A stretch of 64,000 nucleotides of DNA from Chryseobacterium capnotolerans (GCF_021278965.1 NZ_CP065589.1:439001-503000); one strand, 5' to 3'; positions 8,532 through 18,524 are shown, counted from the first letter of the stretch. Numbers and translations: made by a program. Notes: a model not told the origin generated them from the letters alone.

Positions 8532-10427
8532 TTACATGATTTCCTGAAGTTCAAGCCATCTCATCTCATGGTTTTCTAGTTTTTCAGATATTGTCTCCAG
8601 TTCAGAGGAAAGTTTAGCGATTTTTTCATAATCAGCTTCGTTGTTAAGTTGTTCTAAGATTTTTGCACGCTGTCCTTCCAGTTCTGGCATTTCTTTTTCA
8701 ATAGTTTCCAATTCCCTTTGCTCTTTGAAAGTTAACTTTCTTTTCTGAGGATTGGAAGATAAAGTGTCTTCAGTAACGGCAACTGTTTCTTTTACAGGTT
8801 CAGATTTTACAGCCGCGTTTTTTTCTAAAGCTTCCTCACGGCTTCTTGCTTCACGATATTCTGAGAAGTTTCCTACAAAATCTCTGATTTTTCCATCTCC
8901 TTCAAAAGCAAGAACGTGATCTACAATTCTGTCCATGAAATATCTGTCGTGAGAAACGATGATTAAAGATCCCTGAAACTGCTGCAGGAAATTTTCAAGA
9001 ACCGTTAGAGTAGGAAGGTCAAGATCATTAGTAGGCTCATCAAAGATTAAGAAGTTAGGATTCTGATATAAAATATACATCAGGTGTAATCTTCTCTTTT
9101 CACCTCCTGATAATTTTGAAATAGGGGAGTATTGCGTTTGATCGTCAAATAAGAACAATCTAAGAAACTGTGATGCAGAAAGACTTTTTCCATTGGCTAA
9201 AGGATAATGTTCTGCAATTTCCTTGATGAAGTCAATCACACGTTCATCCTCTTTATAAGTAAGACCTTTCTGAGCAAAATACCCGAAAGAAATAGTCTCT
9301 CCCGTTTCAATTTCACCCTTGTCCGCTTTTTCAAATCCTTGAATAATATTTAATAAAGTAGACTTTCCGGCTCCGTTTTTTCCGATGATTCCTACCTTTT
9401 CACCACGTTGAAATGAGTAGCTGAAATCTTTTAATAAAAGTTTACTTCCAAAGCTCTTATCAATATGTTTAAGTTCAAGAATTTTATTTCCTAAACGCTT
9501 CATTTCAAAGTCTAGTTCCAATCCTTGTTTTCTGGTGTCAGTCTTAGCAACTTTTTCCGTTTCGTAGAAAGAATCAATTCTGCTTTTAGATTTTGTAGTT
9601 CTGGCCTTAGGTTGTCTTCGCATCCACTCCAATTCCTTTCTGTAAAGATTGTTAGCCTTATCAATGGTCGCATTAAGATTATCCTCACGAATCATTTTAT
9701 TTTCCAGATATGTTGCGTACGAACCATTATGAACATAAAGGTTTCTATCCTCCATTTCCCAGATAATATCACAGACACTATCAAGGAAATATCTGTCGTG
9801 GGTAACAAGTAATAAAGTGATTTTTGCTTTATTCAGATAATTTTCAAGCCATTCTACCATATCCACATCCAGGTGGTTGGTAGGCTCGTCCATGATCAGA
9901 AGTGTATGTTTATGTTCAGCTCTGGTTTCTGTCAATAGTTTAGCCAAAGCAACACGTTTGATTTGTCCTCCGGAAAGAGTCCCCATCCTAGCATCAAGAT
10001 CTGTAATCTTAAGCTGGGAAAGGATTTGTTTCATTTCATTTTCAAGATCCCAAGCTTTGTGGGCTTCCATATCAGCCAATGCTTTTTCTATAAAGTCGTG
10101 ATCTGTAGAATGAAGAGACTTGTGATAGTTCTTCAATGCAAGAATAGGTTCAGAATCCAATGTCATCATGAATTCTTCAATGCTTAAATTGGAATCAAAA
10201 TCAATTTCCTGATCGAACAAAACAACCTGGATATCTTTATTAATGATCGCAGTACCGCTGTCTGCAATTTCTTTACCCATTAAAATTTTCAGAAGGGTAG
10301 ATTTTCCACTTCCATTTTTGGCAACAATGGCAATTTTGTCTCCCTCATTAATGTGAAAGGAAATATTTTCGAACAAAACTTTGATGCCGTAAGATTTGGT
10401 AAGATTTTCTGCAGAAACGTAATTCAT
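8532..10427 (-). CDS. ABC-F family ATPase (Uup/YdiF-like)
   Basis: A 631-residue soluble protein with two ABC ATPase domains and no membrane segments. ABC-F proteins act on the ribosome. Domain 1 (about 4-250) has Walker A KNGSGKST, signature LSGGQ and Walker B LLIMDEPTNHLD. The linker contains the arginine/lysine-rich WMRRQPKARTTKSKSR. Domain 2 (about 310-530) has GKNGAGKST, LSGGE and FLIFDEPTNDLD. The C-terminal 90 residues form a charged coiled coil ending LQEIM, as in Uup, a DNA- or ribosome-associated paralogue. It is monocistronic. Start ATG at 10427. Confidence 0.94.
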   Translation of the reverse strand: MNYVSAENLTKSYGIKVLFENISFHINEGDKIAIVAKNGSGKSTLLKILMGKEIADSGTAIINKDIQVVLFDQEIDFDSNLSIEEFMMTLDSEPILALKNYHKSLHSTDHDFIEKALADMEAHKAWDLENEMKQILSQLKITDLDARMGTLSGGQIKRVALAKLLTETRAEHKHTLLIMDEPTNHLDVDMVEWLENYLNKAKITLLLVTHDRYFLDSVCDIIWEMEDRNLYVHNGSYATYLENKMIREDNLNATIDKANNLYRKELEWMRRQPKARTTKSKSRIDSFYETEKVAKTDTRKQGLELDFEMKRLGNKILELKHIDKSFGSKLLLKDFSYSFQRGEKVGIIGKNGAGKSTLLNIIQGFEKADKGEIETGETISFGYFAQKGLTYKEDERVIDFIKEIAEHYPLANGKSLSASQFLRLFLFDDQTQYSPISKLSGGEKRRLHLMYILYQNPNFLIFDEPTNDLDLPTLTVLENFLQQFQGSLIIVSHDRYFMDRIVDHVLAFEGDGKIRDFVGNFSEYREARSREEALEKNAAVKSEPVKETVAVTEDTLSSNPQKRKLTFKEQRELETIEKEMPELEGQRAKILEQLNNEADYEKIAKLSSELETISEKLENHEMRWLELQEIM

Positions 10428-10636
10428 TGGAAATTAATAGTTTGATTTTAATTTTGAACTGAGCCGCAAAAAATACGAAAATGTCAGCATAAAACTTTCC
10501 GGAACGGCTTCTATAAAAATGAATATTTATAATTTTTTAATAAACTGTGTTCATTGTTTAAGAAAATGAATGGGTAAATTTGATAACTGTTGATACAGTT
10601 TAAATGTAAACCAATTATAAAAATAATGAATATTAG

Positions 10637-11149
10637 ATGAAAAAAGTGATTGTTGATATGGATGGAGTGATGGCAGATGTATACCATCAGCTGATTCAAT
10701 TTGAAAAAAGAGATACCGGAAGAGAAGTTGAGCTTGATGCGATAGCAGGAAAACCAGAGTTGGAAATTTTTCCCAATGGAAAACAGCATGTAAATGAGAT
10801 AGGATTTTTCAGAACATTGCCTGTCATGAAAGGAAGTCAGGAAGCAATAGAGTATCTGAATAATAAATATGAATTATATATTGTTTCCGCAGGAATGGAA
10901 TTTCCCAACAGTTTAAGAGAAAAATATGATTGGCTGGCAGAGCATTTTCCATTCATTACCTGGGAACAGATCGTCCTTTGTGGGAGTAAAAAAGTCGTGT
11001 CGGGAGATGTGATGATTGATGACTATCCAAAGAATCTGGATCATTTTTCAGGACAGAGACTGATCTTTACACAGCCCCATAATGAACTGATAGAAAACGA
11101 GACCTACAAAAGAGTGAATTCATGGGAGGAAATTATGCAGATTTTGTAG
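10637..11149 (+). CDS. 5'(3')-deoxyribonucleotidase-like HAD phosphatase
   Basis: A 170-residue protein of the NT5C family (HAD superfamily), expected to dephosphorylate (deoxy)nucleoside monophosphates in the cytoplasm. Motif I is VDMDGVMAD, with nucleophile Asp about residue 7 and acid/base Asp two residues on. Motif II is YIVSAG, followed by the conserved WLAEHFPFI. Motif III/IV is GDVMIDDYPKN. The length is normal for bacterial members. It stands alone. The intergenic region upstream is AT-rich and lacks an obvious promoter consensus. Confidence 0.9.
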   Translation: MKKVIVDMDGVMADVYHQLIQFEKRDTGREVELDAIAGKPELEIFPNGKQHVNEIGFFRTLPVMKGSQEAIEYLNNKYELYIVSAGMEFPNSLREKYDWLAEHFPFITWEQIVLCGSKKVVSGDVMIDDYPKNLDHFSGQRLIFTQPHNELIENETYKRVNSWEEIMQIL

Positions 11150-11256
11150 AAGAATGGTAATGTTTAAAGTTTTTTTAGAATTTATAGGCTAAAGCGTAAT
11201 GTTTTTAGAATAAATTTAACTAAAAGGAGTTTAAATTTAATAATATCTTATGAATG

Positions 11257-11283
11257 TTGAAGACTATAAAATAGATATGTTTG
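11257..11283 (+). promoter_or_regulatory. Promoter of the fused alpha/beta hydrolase gene
   Basis: TTG at 11257-11259 and TATGTTTG at 11276-11283 are spaced by 16 bases, slightly shorter than the usual 17-23. The -7 box ends 15 bases before ATG 11299. This also argues against the upstream TTG at 11281, which lies within the box. Confidence 0.5.
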
Positions 11284-11298
11284 CATCAAACTTTTACC

Positions 11299-12954
11299 AT
11301 GAAAAAACTTAGCGTTTTATCCTTTATTCTTATGGTTTCAGCCTTTAATGCACAGGTGATTTCCGGAACCGTTATTTCTAAAAATGAAAATCAGCCAGTT
11401 CCTTACGTAAAAATTGGAGTAGAAAAGAAAACTACCGGAACAATTTCTGACGGGAAAGGAAATTTTTCAATAGACCTTACAGGCTTGGATTCACAGCAAA
11501 AGGTGAAAATAGAAGTGCCTGGGTTTGAACTGTATGAAGAAACGGTACAGAATTTTAAAACACATGATCTCCAGAAAATATTTTTAAATGAAAAAACGAA
11601 AACAATTAAGGAGATAGCCATTAAGCCTAAAAAACTTGTAGATAAAAACTGGGGGGTAAAAACGAAAACCAAAAGTATTTTATATTTTGTTAATCCAGCA
11701 AGTAAGAAAGCTGGTTTCTTGGGTGAAACTGCTTTAGAGTTTAATGCAAAGAAAAGATCTAAAATCAAAAATATTAATTTGAATATTGCTAAATATTCTT
11801 CCACAGAACCAGTTCTGATGCGTTATAGTATCTATGGTGAAAAAGATGGCTTCCCCGATAAAAATCTTTTAGATGAAGAAATTACAGTAGAACTTACCGA
11901 AGATCTGATTAAAGACGGAACTTTTACCCTTGATGTAAATGACCATAATATCTGGGTGCAAGGAAAGTTCTTTGTAGGGATCAATTTTTTAAAAGAATTT
12001 AACGGATACATTAAAATCAGCGCTGCTTTATTCAAAACAGGATTCATAAGAGAGTTCTATGAAGACTGGAAAAAAATGACTATTGCAGCACCAGCCATAA
12101 ATATTGATGTGAAAATGGATAAAAACGGGAAAGATACCAAGGATGATGATGGTGGCTATGCAGATGATGATGTCTCCCAGGGGTGGATGACTGATACTTC
12201 AAAAAATATAGAGGAAGCGGATAAATCCATATATGGTAAAAATGATTCTGCAGGAAAATACCTGAAATTAAAAGATACAGATCTTTATTATGAAGTTTAT
12301 GGAGAAGGTGAACCTGTGGTATTGCTTCATGGAAATTCAGGAAGTATCAAAGATTTCTATCAGCAAATTCCTGTTCTGTCTAAACAATATAAAGTAATTG
12401 CAGTAGATACAAGAGGGCAGGGAAAAAGTAAAGATACCTCCAAAAAAGATTTTACTTATAAATTGTTTGCTGATGATGTAAAAGCACTGACTGATGAACT
12501 AAAGCTTGATAAAATAAATATTGTGGGTTGGAGTGATGGTGGAAATACAGGACTTGAATTTGCCCTGAAATATCCAGAAAGCCTTAAGAAACTGGTAACT
12601 ATCGGAGCTAATGCCTTTCCTGAAGGAGTAGAAGATAAACTTATCGAACGGTTTACCAATCAGATGAAACAACTGAATGATCTGGCTCCTGAAGAAACAT
12701 TTGGAGAAAAAAGGCTTTTAAAAATCATGCTTACACAGCCTAATATCAGTAAAGATGATTTAAATAAAATAAAAAGCCCGGTTCTGGTGATTGCCGGAGA
12801 CAGAGATGTAATCAAACCAGATCATACCGAATTTATTTCCAAGCAAATTCCAAACGCTGAAAAGAAAATTTATAATGATACTACCCATATGGTTCCTTTT
12901 GAAAAACCAGATCAGCTGAATGAAGATATTGTAAGCTTTCTTGGAAAGAAGTAA
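11299..12954 (+). CDS. Exported fusion protein: carboxypeptidase-like regulatory domain plus alpha/beta hydrolase
   Basis: From ATG 11299 the protein is 551 residues. It has signal peptide MKKLSVLSFILMVSAFNAQ, then a carboxypeptidase-D-like regulatory domain (about 20-105: ISGTVISKNENQPVPYVKIG, GTISDGKGNFSID), an uncharacterised beta-rich middle region (about 110-265) and an acidic linker. The C-terminal alpha/beta hydrolase (about 320-551) has oxyanion LLHGNSGS, nucleophile elbow GWSDGG, acid AGDRDVIK and catalytic His in THMVPF, so it looks catalytically intact. The substrate is unknown. It is probably periplasmic or surface-exposed. A long hairpin terminator follows. Confidence 0.87.
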   Translation: MKKLSVLSFILMVSAFNAQVISGTVISKNENQPVPYVKIGVEKKTTGTISDGKGNFSIDLTGLDSQQKVKIEVPGFELYEETVQNFKTHDLQKIFLNEKTKTIKEIAIKPKKLVDKNWGVKTKTKSILYFVNPASKKAGFLGETALEFNAKKRSKIKNINLNIAKYSSTEPVLMRYSIYGEKDGFPDKNLLDEEITVELTEDLIKDGTFTLDVNDHNIWVQGKFFVGINFLKEFNGYIKISAALFKTGFIREFYEDWKKMTIAAPAINIDVKMDKNGKDTKDDDGGYADDDVSQGWMTDTSKNIEEADKSIYGKNDSAGKYLKLKDTDLYYEVYGEGEPVVLLHGNSGSIKDFYQQIPVLSKQYKVIAVDTRGQGKSKDTSKKDFTYKLFADDVKALTDELKLDKINIVGWSDGGNTGLEFALKYPESLKKLVTIGANAFPEGVEDKLIERFTNQMKQLNDLAPEETFGEKRLLKIMLTQPNISKDDLNKIKSPVLVIAGDRDVIKPDHTEFISKQIPNAEKKIYNDTTHMVPFEKPDQLNEDIVSFLGKK

Positions 12955-12979
12955 GCAGGAAGATAGCGGCAGGAAATCT

Positions 12980-13025
12980 AAAAAGGTCCTTTTTATTTCA
13001 ATATTGAAATGAAAAGGACCTTTTT
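12980..13025. terminator. Long hairpin terminator after the hydrolase gene
   Basis: The outer stem AAAAAGGTCC / GGACCTTTTT continues through TTTTATTTCA / TGAAATGAAAA around ATAT. T runs are present on both strands, and a convergent gene lies downstream. Confidence 0.85.
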
Positions 13026-13105
13026 GAGTCATTAGAAAATAAACTTAAAATTGATACTTAAAGCTCGAGAAACTTCCATCTCCCAGCATCCATCTTCCTT
13101 ACTCA

Positions 13106-13969
13106 TTAATCTAATGTCAGTCTTTTCAAAGACCATGAATTACCGTTGTAAATATCAAGGTCTACTTTAGTATTGATCCCATGAACAATCCCATTTTCGG
13201 TAAATTGCCAGAAATCCCATTGGTCATCAGGAGATGGAGTAGGGACATCATTGTAATTGGCCAGCCATAAAGGATAACCTTCAAATTCACCCTTCAGAAA
13301 ATCCTTATAATAATGGTAGTAAGTATAAAGAATAGGTTTTTCACCATATGTTTCTTCTATAATTTTACACCATATCTTCAGGTCTTCCACTAATTTTTTA
13401 TTGGTTTTCCGCTTTGGGATTTTTTCAATATCCAGAATAGGAGGGAGGTCGCCACTTTCCAATTTGACATTCGCTAAAAAATTATTAGCCTGGATTACCG
13501 GATCTTCATCAGCCCGGTAGAAATGATAAGCACCACGGATCAGGTTATGTTTTTTAGCCATTTCCCAGAATTCATCAAAATGTTTATCGGCACTTTTATT
13601 GCCCATGGTTGCACGCATCACAACAAACTCCAGCGGAATGGTTTTATTGCCAATACTGAGACTGTCCCATTTAATATCTTCCTTATTTTGGTAATGAGAA
13701 ACATCAAATCCATAGGTTTTGTCAAGATTATTAGCTAATATTCTTTGGATTCTTGAACTTTCTTTTTCACTATTGTGAAGTTTTTTATGGGTAAACTTAT
13801 TAAAGTACAAAGCATAGTAATAGCTTACAGATTGTTTGAGATAAAATCCGGTTCCGATTAAAGCTACAATTAAAATGGCTAATATCACCCTGCGACGGAA
13901 AAAATAGCTGTTCCGTCTGTTCTTATGGATCTGTTTGGCAGTTTTTTTGGTGTACTTCTTTGGTGTCAT
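13106..13969 (-). CDS. Membrane-anchored GH25 lysozyme-like glycosidase
   Basis: From ATG 13969 the protein is 287 residues. The alternative TTG at 13981 overlaps the promoter box and is rejected. The N-terminus is strongly basic (PKKYTKKTAKQIHKNRRN), followed by a single helix (about 30-46: VILAILIVALIGTGFYL) that anchors it in the inner membrane. The periplasmic GH25 domain (about 85-285) contains YGFDVSHYQ, the catalytic acidic cluster PPILDIEKIP, and LWLANY and WDFWQFTENG. GH25 enzymes cleave the beta-1,4 bond between MurNAc and GlcNAc in peptidoglycan. Confidence 0.9.
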   Translation of the reverse strand: MTPKKYTKKTAKQIHKNRRNSYFFRRRVILAILIVALIGTGFYLKQSVSYYYALYFNKFTHKKLHNSEKESSRIQRILANNLDKTYGFDVSHYQNKEDIKWDSLSIGNKTIPLEFVVMRATMGNKSADKHFDEFWEMAKKHNLIRGAYHFYRADEDPVIQANNFLANVKLESGDLPPILDIEKIPKRKTNKKLVEDLKIWCKIIEETYGEKPILYTYYHYYKDFLKGEFEGYPLWLANYNDVPTPSPDDQWDFWQFTENGIVHGINTKVDLDIYNGNSWSLKRLTLD

Positions 13970-13978
13970 AAAGTTTTG

Positions 13979-13986
13979 CAAAACTA
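13979..13986 (-). promoter_or_regulatory. -7 box of the GH25 gene
   Basis: The minus strand reads TAGTTTTG, a TAnnTTTG match, 9 bases before ATG 13969. It implies a very short 5' UTR. Confidence 0.5.
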
Positions 13987-14020
13987 ACTTTTTTCACTAC
14001 TAAATGCTAAATAAAATCAG

Positions 14021-14028
14021 TAAATTTG
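14021..14028 (+). promoter_or_regulatory. -7 box of the NADH dehydrogenase gene
   Basis: TAAATTTG ends 6 bases before ATG 14035, so the transcript would be nearly leaderless. The TTG inside this box at 14026 is not a credible start. Confidence 0.5.
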
Positions 14029-14034
14029 TGTATT

Positions 14035-15296
14035 ATGGAAACACGCGAAAAAATCATCATTATAGGAGGAGGATTTGCGGGGCTGCAGCTTGCAAAAACA
14101 TTGAACAATAAGAACAAAAAGGTTATTGTTCTGGATCGGATGAATCACCATATGTTTCAGCCGCTTTTTTATCAGGTAGCCTCAGGAAGGATTGAACCTT
14201 CCAACATTTCTTTCCCTTTCAGAAAGATTTTTCAGCAATCCAGAAACACTCAGTTCCGAATGACGGACGTCAAGGAAATTGATGCTGCCAATAATAAGGT
14301 CATTACTGATGAGGCAGAATTTACTTACGATAAACTTATCATTGCAACAGGTTGTAAAACTAATTTTTTCGGTAATAAAGAACTTGAAGGAAAAGCTTTC
14401 GGAATGAAAAATACTCAGGAAGCAATCAGCATCAGAAATCACGTTTTGATGACCTTTGAAAAGCTTATTATTGAGAAAAGCCGAAGTGATGACGGAAACT
14501 GGAATATCGTTATCGTTGGAAGCGGGCCAACCGGTGTAGAGCTGGCAGGCGCCTTTGCTGAAATGAAAAAGATATTCTTCCAAGAGATTATCCTTATATG
14601 AATTTTGATCATCTGAAGATTATTCTCGTGAGTTCTACAGAAAAACCTCTTGCCGTTATGAGCAGTGAGGCTCAGGAAAAATCTGAAAAATACCTTAAGG
14701 ACCTTGGAGTAACCTTCATGAGTGGAGAGGTGGTTACAGAATATGATGGCGATAAAGTGCATTTGAAGAGTGGAAAAGAAATACCATCCAATAATGTAAT
14801 CTGGGCCGCAGGAGTTACAGGAAATGTAATTGATGGCTTCCCTGAAGAAAAGTTGGTAAGAAACAGATATATCGTAGACCGATACAACAAAATAAAAGGG
14901 TATGATAATGTATACGCAATTGGTGATATTGCCTATATGGAAACCCCTAAATATCCACAGGGACATCCACAGGTGGCCAATGTAGCCATTAATCAGGCCA
15001 AAAATTTAGGGAAAAATCTGTTGAAAAAAACCTTAGGGGAATGGAAAGAATATGAATACGATGACAAAGGTTCTTTAGCAACCATAGGAAAGCACAGAGC
15101 CGTTGTAGATCTGCCATTTATAAAATTCCAGGGATTTTTAGCATGGTATTTCTGGATGTTTCTCCATTTAATGCTAATTTTGAGCGTTCGAAATAAGCTT
15201 GCCATATTTTTTAATTGGATGTGGAGCTATATCAACAAGGATTCTTCCTTAAGATTAATTATTATACCTACTAAGAAAAACGGAACATTACAATGA
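14035..15296 (+). CDS. Type II NADH dehydrogenase (NAD(P)/FAD-dependent), single-base frameshift
   Basis: Peripheral membrane flavoprotein NDH-2, which oxidises NADH and passes electrons to menaquinone without proton pumping. The N-terminal part has the FAD site [16 protein letters not shown] and the NADH site [17 protein letters not shown]. The second part has the FAD motif [11 protein letters not shown] and a hydrophobic C-terminus ([19 protein letters not shown]). The frame breaks near 14566-14573. Adding one A restores [18 protein letters not shown] and a normal ~420-residue protein. As written it yields two fragments ending at 14601 and starting at 14598. The stop overlaps the trmD start (ATGA), so the two genes are translationally coupled. 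Confidence 0.9.
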
Positions 15297-15964
15297 GAAT
15301 TGATATCATAAGCGTACTTCCAGAATTGATGGAAAGTCCATTCAAAACCTCTATTTTAAAAAGAGCAATGGACAAAGGACTGGCAGAAGTACATTTTCAT
15401 CACCTGAGAGACTGGGCAATCAATAAGCACAAGCAAATTGATGACGAACCTTACGGAGGAGGAGCTGGAATGGTGATGATGGTAGAGCCGTTGGATAAAT
15501 GTATCTCAGAACTGAAGTCTCAGAGAAGCTATGATGAAGTGATCTATCTGACACCGGACGGTGTAACACTGAACCAGAAAATAGCTAATTCTCTTTCCAT
15601 CAAAGATAATCTGATTTTTCTTTGCGGTCATTATAAAGGAATAGACCAGAGAGTGAGAGACCTTCATATTACGAAAGAAATATCGATTGGTGATTATGTA
15701 CTTACAGGAGGTGAACTTGCTGCCTGTGTACTGGCTGATTCTATTATAAGACTGCTTCCGGGAGTTTTAAATGATGAGCAAAGTGCCTTGACGGATAGTT
15801 TTCAGGATGATCTTTTATCACCTCCCATTTATACAAGACCGGAAAGTTATAAAGGATTGGATGTACCTAAAGTTTTATTAAGCGGAAATTTTGGGAAAAT
15901 TGAAGAATGGCGTCATGATGAAGCGGTAAGAATTACCAAAGAAAAACGCCCTGATCTCCTTTAA
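15293..15964 (+). CDS. trmD: tRNA (guanine-N1-)-methyltransferase
   Basis: A 223-residue SPOUT-class enzyme that methylates G37 of tRNAs reading CNN and prevents frameshifting. Visible motifs are the opening [41 protein letters not shown] and the trefoil-knot SAM site [20 protein letters not shown], followed by PGVL. The final RPDLL is typical. The ATG overlaps the NADH dehydrogenase stop by four bases. No clear terminator follows in the AT-rich tract downstream. Confidence 0.95.
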   Translation: MRIDIISVLPELMESPFKTSILKRAMDKGLAEVHFHHLRDWAINKHKQIDDEPYGGGAGMVMMVEPLDKCISELKSQRSYDEVIYLTPDGVTLNQKIANSLSIKDNLIFLCGHYKGIDQRVRDLHITKEISIGDYVLTGGELAACVLADSIIRLLPGVLNDEQSALTDSFQDDLLSPPIYTRPESYKGLDVPKVLLSGNFGKIEEWRHDEAVRITKEKRPDLL

Positions 15965-16342
15965 AATAGCAGTACAGATCATTTAAACCCTGATTTTTTA
16001 TGTATTCTATTTGTCTACAAATTAAATGGAATAATATTTGTTATTATTGTAAGTAAAAAGGAAAATATTAGTAGATTTGGTCTTTTAATTGAATTTTTAT
16101 TTTCGTTATTTCAAATTTTATTCATTATTTTAATTTTGATATATTGAATGAAAATACAAATTAATTGAAAATTTAATTCACTGTAAGTAGTTTTATTGAT
16201 TTTTTTTGTTACATTTGAAACATTTCTTATTATAAATTGATTTGTTAATATTGTGGGCAAATCAATATGATTTGAAAAAAATAATAAATTTACAATTAGA
16301 AAAAAAGAACATATTAATTTAAAAGTATAGAAATTTGTGTTG
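15965..16342. other. Very AT-rich intergenic region
   Basis: These 378 bases between trmD and the EEP-family gene contain long A and T tracts, no ORF with coding character and no strong hairpin. It must contain the promoter of the downstream gene, but several TTTG motifs are present and none can be singled out. Confidence 0.5.
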
Positions 16343-17278
16343 ATGGAACTGTTCTCTTTTTATAATGTTGAAAATTTATTTTTACCCGATCCTAAACCTG
16401 TTCATAAATTAGATCCTACAAAGTCAGGTTTAAGAAATTGGGATGAGAGAAGATATAAAAATAAACTTTTTAAGATCTCTCATGTATTTCAATTGATGAA
16501 GGAGGAAAATGGAGTATTGCCATTTATTCTCGGATTATCCGAAGTTTCCGGAAGGAAAGTTTTAGAAGATCTTGTAGAAATGGAACCCTTTAATTCTGAA
16601 TATGGGATTGTACATTACAATTCTATGGATGAAAGAAAGGTAGATGTAGCCATGTTATATGATAAAAGCAAAGTAGAGGTTATAGATTCTGAAACCATTA
16701 CTTTCTTTTTTGAAATAACTTATAAAAACACAGGAAATTACGACACAACCAGAGACGTACTTTTTTCAAAAATTAAATATAAGGGAGAAGTTATTAATGT
16801 CTTTATCGCCCATCTTCCCTCTAAGCGCGAAAAGGATATCAATAAACCCAAAAGAGCCTTTATATTGAATGAAGTTCGGCAACGAATCATGAAAATTGTT
16901 GATGCTGATAAAGAGCATGTCATATTGTGTGGTGATTTTAATGAAAACCCGGATGATGAAAATTTAGTGCAAATTCTCTATGACAACGATCATGAGAAGG
17001 TGTTGATTAACCCTTTTCAGGAGTTGTTTACTACAAGAAATTATTCTACTTTTCATTATAAGTCTGGATTGCTGTACGATCAGATTATAATGTCGAGATC
17101 CCTTCTTGACAACACAACGCTGGCTTTTCAGGAAGCCCGTGTGTTCAATTCTGAGAAAATCAGCAGCAGGACGAGAAATTTTGAAGGACGACCTTTCCGA
17201 ACTTATGCCGGTACCCGGTATTTAGGCGGATACAGCGATCATTTCCCGGTTTTTGTAAAGTTTAAAAGCTTATCATAA
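16343..17278 (+). CDS. Endonuclease/exonuclease/phosphatase (EEP) family hydrolase
   Basis: A 311-residue protein from ATG 16343. GTG 16337 would add two residues. It lacks a signal peptide, so it is probably cytoplasmic. EEP-fold motifs are FYNVENLFLP (metal-binding Asn), LGLSEVSG (metal Glu), IAHLPSKRE, ILCGDFNENPDD (catalytic Asp/Asn) and the terminal GGYSDHFPVFVKF (Asp-His). The active site looks complete. Family members cleave nucleic acids or phosphodiesters, and the substrate here is unknown. It lies 27 bases before the Lrp-type regulator and may be co-transcribed. Confidence 0.85.
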   Translation: MELFSFYNVENLFLPDPKPVHKLDPTKSGLRNWDERRYKNKLFKISHVFQLMKEENGVLPFILGLSEVSGRKVLEDLVEMEPFNSEYGIVHYNSMDERKVDVAMLYDKSKVEVIDSETITFFFEITYKNTGNYDTTRDVLFSKIKYKGEVINVFIAHLPSKREKDINKPKRAFILNEVRQRIMKIVDADKEHVILCGDFNENPDDENLVQILYDNDHEKVLINPFQELFTTRNYSTFHYKSGLLYDQIIMSRSLLDNTTLAFQEARVFNSEKISSRTRNFEGRPFRTYAGTRYLGGYSDHFPVFVKFKSLS

Positions 17279-17305
17279 AAAACATAAATAATAAAAAAGT
17301 AGAAA

Positions 17306-17776
17306 ATGAAAAATTCGAGCAACACAAGTTACCATTTAGATTCCATTGACAAGGAAATTATCTACATGCTGATGGATAATGCTAAAACTTCTTTAGCACA
17401 CATCTCAAAGAACGTTGGGATCTCTACAACAGCAGTACATCAAAGAATTAAAAAGCTGGAACATGCAGGAGTTATTGAAAACTCAATTTCATTCCTTAAT
17501 CCTAAAAAAATCGGGTATAAGGTGATTTCTTATATCGGCGTGTTTTTGGATCAGCCAAGTCATTACCCTGAAGTGGTAAAATCTTTACATGATATCAATG
17601 AAGTCGTAGAAGCCCACTATACAACAGGAAATTATACAATATTCCTTAAGGTTCTTTGTAAAGATAACGACCATTTGATGCAAATCCTTAGCAAACTCCA
17701 AAAATTGAAAGGAGTAACAAGAACAGAAACTTTCATATCTTTGGAACAAGGTATTTATAGACAATTGAAAGTATAA
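17306..17776 (+). CDS. Lrp/AsnC-family transcriptional regulator
   Basis: A 156-residue regulator. The N-terminal winged HTH (about 8-60) reads LDSIDKEIIYMLMDNAKTSL, then ISKNVGISTTAVHQRIKKLE, and ends GVIENSISFLNPKKIGY. The C-terminal RAM/ligand domain (about 68-150) is a beta-alpha-beta fold with EVVEAHYTTGNYTIFLKVLC. Lrp-type proteins form octamers and sense amino acids. It sits 4 bases before deoC, so it may share a transcript with deoC or regulate it. Confidence 0.92.
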   Translation: MKNSSNTSYHLDSIDKEIIYMLMDNAKTSLAHISKNVGISTTAVHQRIKKLEHAGVIENSISFLNPKKIGYKVISYIGVFLDQPSHYPEVVKSLHDINEVVEAHYTTGNYTIFLKVLCKDNDHLMQILSKLQKLKGVTRTETFISLEQGIYRQLKV

Positions 17777-17780
17777 CGAT

Positions 17781-18524
17781 ATGAACATAGCCCAATATTT
17801 GGATTCAACTTACTTGAAGACACCAGAACAATCAGGTATTTCACATGAAGGAACCCTTCAGATTGATAAAGAACTTGCTCAGGTAGCTATTGATAATGGT
17901 ATTTTTGCCGTAATGATCCGCCCGGATTATGTAGCAGAAATTAAAAAATATATTCAGGAAAGAAATTCAAATGTTGCAGTGGGAACTGTAATAGGATTCC
18001 ATGAAGGAACGTATTCTATAGGAGAGAAGCTTGCAGAAGCATCAAAAGCTATTGAAGACGGAGCAGATGAACTTGATTTTGTAATGAATTACAATGCCTA
18101 TCTTCAGGGAAATATAGAGTTGGTAAAAGATGAATTTGTACAATGTACAAAGCTGGCTTTAGAACACCATAAAATTGCAAAATGGATTATTGAAATTGCA
18201 GCTTTGACTGATGACCAGATTGCAGATCTTACCAAAAATATTTCGAACTGGGCAGAAGAGAACTTCTCAGTGAACGATTTACCTCATATTTTCGTTAAAT
18301 CGTCAACAGGTTTTTATGAAACTAAAGATGGAAAGCCAAATGGAGCAACATTTGAAGGGATAAAGATCATGTTAGATAACGCTGGAAAACTTCCTGTAAA
18401 AGCGGCAGGAGGGGTAAGAACTCCTGAAGACGCTGAGAAAATGATCAATATGGGAGTGAAGAGAATCGGAACTTCCTCGGCATTGGCACTCATTAAAAAT
18501 GAATCTTCATCAGAAGGATATTAA
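17781..18524 (+). CDS. deoC: Deoxyribose-phosphate aldolase
   Basis: A 247-residue class I aldolase that splits 2-deoxyribose-5-phosphate into acetaldehyde and glyceraldehyde-3-phosphate in deoxynucleoside catabolism. Motifs are ADELDFVMNYNAYLQG (catalytic Asp), the Schiff-base lysine in HIFVKSSTGFYETKDG, and the second lysine in LPVKAAGGVRTPEDAE. The C-terminus IGTSSALALIK is typical. It follows the Lrp-type gene at 4 bases and ends before a strong terminator. Confidence 0.94.
   Translation: MNIAQYLDSTYLKTPEQSGISHEGTLQIDKELAQVAIDNGIFAVMIRPDYVAEIKKYIQERNSNVAVGTVIGFHEGTYSIGEKLAEASKAIEDGADELDFVMNYNAYLQGNIELVKDEFVQCTKLALEHHKIAKWIIEIAALTDDQIADLTKNISNWAEENFSVNDLPHIFVKSSTGFYETKDGKPNGATFEGIKIMLDNAGKLPVKAAGGVRTPEDAEKMINMGVKRIGTSSALALIKNESSSEGY

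Noticed and set aside
10511..10789. Minus-strand ORF at the 5' end of the nucleotidase gene
   Set aside because: A low-complexity AT-rich frame overlapping a clear gene on the other strand.
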